Shown here piece by piece: positions 5,417-7,195 of a stretch of DNA of 7,195 bases. The stretch is from Methanofastidiosum sp964630765 (GTDB lineage Archaea; Methanobacteriota_B; Thermococci; Methanofastidiosales; Methanofastidiosaceae), in contig CAZVXE010000063.1 in assembly GCA_964630765.1 (NCBI GenBank), positions 1-7,195 on the forward strand. The letters run 5' to 3'. A program made the translations under genes and the position numbers. The number at the start of each line of letters is the position of its first letter. Within the stretch, counting starts at the first letter, position 1. The notes beneath the pieces are model-generated. The model was given only the letters and a program-made list of their open reading frames with translations, did no database searches and had not been told where the DNA came from.

Positions 5417-6536
5417 AATTCTTTATTTCATAAATCCTTCTTCTCATTTCTCTTATTCTTTCACTTGACGTGCCATATCTTTTTTGGCATTTTTTGCAGA
5501 TGCACTCCTCTTTTTGTGGGCAGATTATATATTCTGCAGATTCTTTTGTGAGCCCAAAATCCTCTAGTCTTTTTCTTAAAAGGGTGTCGCTGCCTGAAAA
5601 GGCATCTTCGAAGTTTACTATACTTCTTTTTGATGAGGGGAGCAAGTATTTATTCTTCATGAATGCCCTCTCTTCTAGTCTCTTAAGGAGTATCCCTTCT
5701 GGAGTTTCTGCGTTTCTATAAGGTATCCCAAGCTCAGTTAATGCGATGATCCTCTCTTCATAAGAATTAATTGGTAGCTCTTCTTTGGATCGGGATGCTA
5801 TCGTTCCCTCGACTTTTTTTAATGGCAGATTAACTTTTCCAATATTTAGATAGCAAGAAAGAGCAGACCGGATAGCATAGTTTGATAGATATGTCAGAAA
5901 TATGCCATTTTCGCTTAGCCTATCCACCATGAGCTCTACAGACTCTATTGTGAAAAGTTCAGGTGAAACTTCTGATTTGTATGGATCAAAAAATATTACA
6001 TCAAATTTATCTTGCATGCTGGAAAGAACTTCTTCTGCCTCCCCTATATGAAGCCTTAGATTTGAATCATTTTCATATGCGAGATTTTTAATTAATCCCA
6101 TCTCATGCAATTTATATTCAATAGAGCCCTTTATCCTTTCAAACTCAGGGTTTAAGAATGAATAGTTTTCCGGGAGGGGAATTATGAGGGAGACTGCAGA
6201 TATCTCCCAGAACTTTTCCACCATGTCTATCCCTAATTTTGGATTATGATAGAGTGCGTAAAGCGCGTTGTAGCCAAAACCGCTACATATATCAAGAAGC
6301 CTTTTTCTTTCAGCTATTCTTGAAGGAATCGAGTATGCGTGAAGCCTTTCTTTTAGCGCCCCTATGTATGAGTGCATCGTGTCTTGAAACTTTAGTGAAA
6401 GAGAGCCATCGTCAGTTATTATGAACTCATCCTTTATATCAAGAAAGAAATTCCTCCTTGACTCTATCACCTCTTTTTTAGAGAGGGATTTATTATTTTC
6501 AGATTCAAAATAATCAGTAATTATTGAAAGATCCAT
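5385..6536 (-). CDS. MnmC2/DUF752-like SAM-dependent methyltransferase with Cys-rich C-terminal extension
   Basis: The 383-residue protein shows the DUF752/MnmC methyltransferase signature: DDGSLSLKFQDTMHSYIGAL at 42-61, the SAM-binding motif LLDICSGFGYNAL at 80-92, FDVIFFDPYKSEVSPELFT at 178-196 in the place of the family's DAFSP...PELW, and TYLSNYAIRSAL at 215-226. Bacterial MnmC2 methylates the aminomethyl group on C5 of wobble uridine (nm5s2U to mnm5s2U) in tRNA. After about residue 280 there is an extra domain with a cysteine cluster, C339-x5-C345-x-C347-x2-C350, plus C379 near the end; it may bind zinc or an Fe-S cluster. The ATG at 6536 lies three bases after the PP-loop gene stop with GAGGG about 10 bases upstream, so the two are translated from one message. 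The substrate is inferred from the family and the neighbour. Confidence 0.82.
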   Translation of the reverse strand: MDLSIITDYFESENNKSLSKKEVIESRRNFFLDIKDEFIITDDGSLSLKFQDTMHSYIGALKERLHAYSIPSRIAERKRLLDICSGFGYNALYALYHNPKLGIDMVEKFWEISAVSLIIPLPENYSFLNPEFERIKGSIEYKLHEMGLIKNLAYENDSNLRLHIGEAEEVLSSMQDKFDVIFFDPYKSEVSPELFTIESVELMVDRLSENGIFLTYLSNYAIRSALSCYLNIGKVNLPLKKVEGTIASRSKEELPINSYEERIIALTELGIPYRNAETPEGILLKRLEERAFMKNKYLLPSSKRSIVNFEDAFSGSDTLLRKRLEDFGLTKESAEYIICPQKEECICKKCQKRYGTSSERIREMRRRIYEIKNFNHEVCPYTH

Positions 6537-6539
6537 TTG

Positions 6540-7195
6540 TTAATCCCTCTCGAATCTGAATATACTTCTAAGTGAGATCAATCCTTCGTTTGACTCTAAT
6601 ATCCCGGCCCTTACTTCCCTCAATACCCTGTGGGCTGTGAAAAACTTTTTTGATGGATGCAACCTATGCACTTCTTTTAACAGAGGGCAACCAAATCCGG
6701 GCGACTCGTATCCAGGTATTCTTGCCGAGATGTACTTCATGTCCTTTTTTTTCAGAGCTAAAAGCGATGGGAGATTAATCCTTATCATCCCGTTTTTTAT
6801 CAAAATTGTTTGGGAACCTGTCGGTAATAAATCACCGAACGCGATTGCAGATATACCACGCTCTTTTGTAGCCTCAATTATGACATCTTCCATGTGCTTG
6901 TGGCACCTCCCGCATGGGTGGTACCTCCCTTCAAGAGCACCTTTCACAATCTCCGATATATCGCCATCTATATACTCATGTGGGGCAGAAAGATGTGTAA
7001 CAACATTTTGAATTATAGACCTTGTTCTTTTGGGGACCATCATATCGGAAGGGTAAAAAGTCAGGGCAACTACATTAAATCCCATCTCTTTTAACAGATA
7101 AAGAGTAGAGGTGCTGTCCGAGCCCCCTGAATAGGATACGGCAACTGTAATATCCTTATCAATAGTCTTTCTTTTCTTTTGGATATAGTCCCTAA
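6540..7195 (-). CDS. Partial PP-loop ATPase, probable tRNA sulfurtransferase-like protein (COG2117-like)
   Basis: The frame is open to the right edge, so the start codon lies outside the window; 217 residues are visible. The first visible segment contains the PP-loop VAVSYSGGSDSTSTLYLL (SGGSDS at about 7113-7130), which binds ATP and adenylates a substrate. An internal ATG at 7085 lies downstream of this motif and would remove it, so it is not the start. Further on come HPCGRCHKH (two Cys in CxxC) and ESPGFGCPLL (a third Cys). CxxC plus a distant Cys is the arrangement that holds the [4Fe-4S] cluster in TtcA/TtuA-type tRNA thiolases. The protein resembles the archaeal group annotated as a PP-loop subunit linked to 5-methylaminomethyl-2-thiouridine formation (COG2117). 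The downstream MnmC2-like gene three bases away supports a tRNA role. Exact substrate unknown. Confidence 0.82.
   Translation of the reverse strand, partial: RDYIQKKRKTIDKDITVAVSYSGGSDSTSTLYLLKEMGFNVVALTFYPSDMMVPKRTRSIIQNVVTHLSAPHEYIDGDISEIVKGALEGRYHPCGRCHKHMEDVIIEATKERGISAIAFGDLLPTGSQTILIKNGMIRINLPSLLALKKKDMKYISARIPGYESPGFGCPLLKEVHRLHPSKKFFTAHRVLREVRAGILESNEGLISLRSIFRFERD

Noticed and set aside
6540..7085. PP-loop gene taken as a complete 181-aa protein starting at the ATG at 7085
   Set aside because: The frame stays open to 7195 and the segment before this ATG encodes the SGGSDS PP-loop, which is essential to the family. The true start is outside the window.
1..7195. tRNA genes, CRISPR repeats, insertion sequences or prophage parts
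   Set aside because: No cloverleaf-like sequences, regularly spaced repeats, transposase motifs or terminal inverted repeats were seen on either strand; the gaps are short and only AT-rich.

Overview
The window looks like an AT-rich piece of a euryarchaeal, probably methanogen-lineage, chromosome. The reasons are archaeal TATA-type boxes in front of transcription units, Shine-Dalgarno sequences matching the archaeal 16S tail (AGGAGGTGA), a short stand-alone NifB, a FprA-type flavoprotein, and an archaeal-style pair of tRNA-modification-like genes. A Methanofastidiosum-like (WSA2) origin would fit, but this is a guess from gene content and base composition. Eight protein genes cover almost all of the window. 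No RNA gene, CRISPR array, insertion sequence or attachment site is visible, and no gene-free stretch exceeds about 170 bases.

Left part (1-2435, all on the minus strand, read right to left): a NifB radical SAM protein, a 64-aa DUF1858 CxxC protein of the kind associated with hybrid cluster protein, a FprA-family flavodiiron-like protein, and the first 24 codons of a probable ferritin/rubrerythrin-like protein that runs off the window. The last three suggest redox, O2 or NO stress handling. NifB is the odd partner, because no nitrogenase structural gene is in view. The flavoprotein has lost several diiron ligands and its second flavin-binding loop is altered, so it is a divergent paralogue and not a normal oxygen/NO reductase.

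Middle (2607-5416, plus strand): a two-gene two-component operon with an ATGA overlap. It encodes a membrane histidine kinase with a large extracytoplasmic Cache-like sensor, HAMP, HisKA and HATPase domains. Its partner is a response regulator whose output is not a DNA-binding domain but a HEPN domain of the Swt1 type carrying an RNxxxH motif. This would link a sensed signal to a predicted RNase or RNA-binding output, and it is the most interesting item in the window. The kinase is divergent from nifB, with promoters for both in the shared AT-rich gap.

Right part (5385-7195, minus strand): a PP-loop ATPase with an SGGSDS motif and three Cys placed as in TtcA/TtuA-type sulfurtransferases (5' end outside the window), followed after 3 bases by an MnmC2/DUF752-like methyltransferase with an extra Cys-rich C-terminus. 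Together they look like a tRNA wobble-uridine modification pair. The methyltransferase gene overlaps the 3' end of the HEPN response regulator tail to tail by 32 bases.
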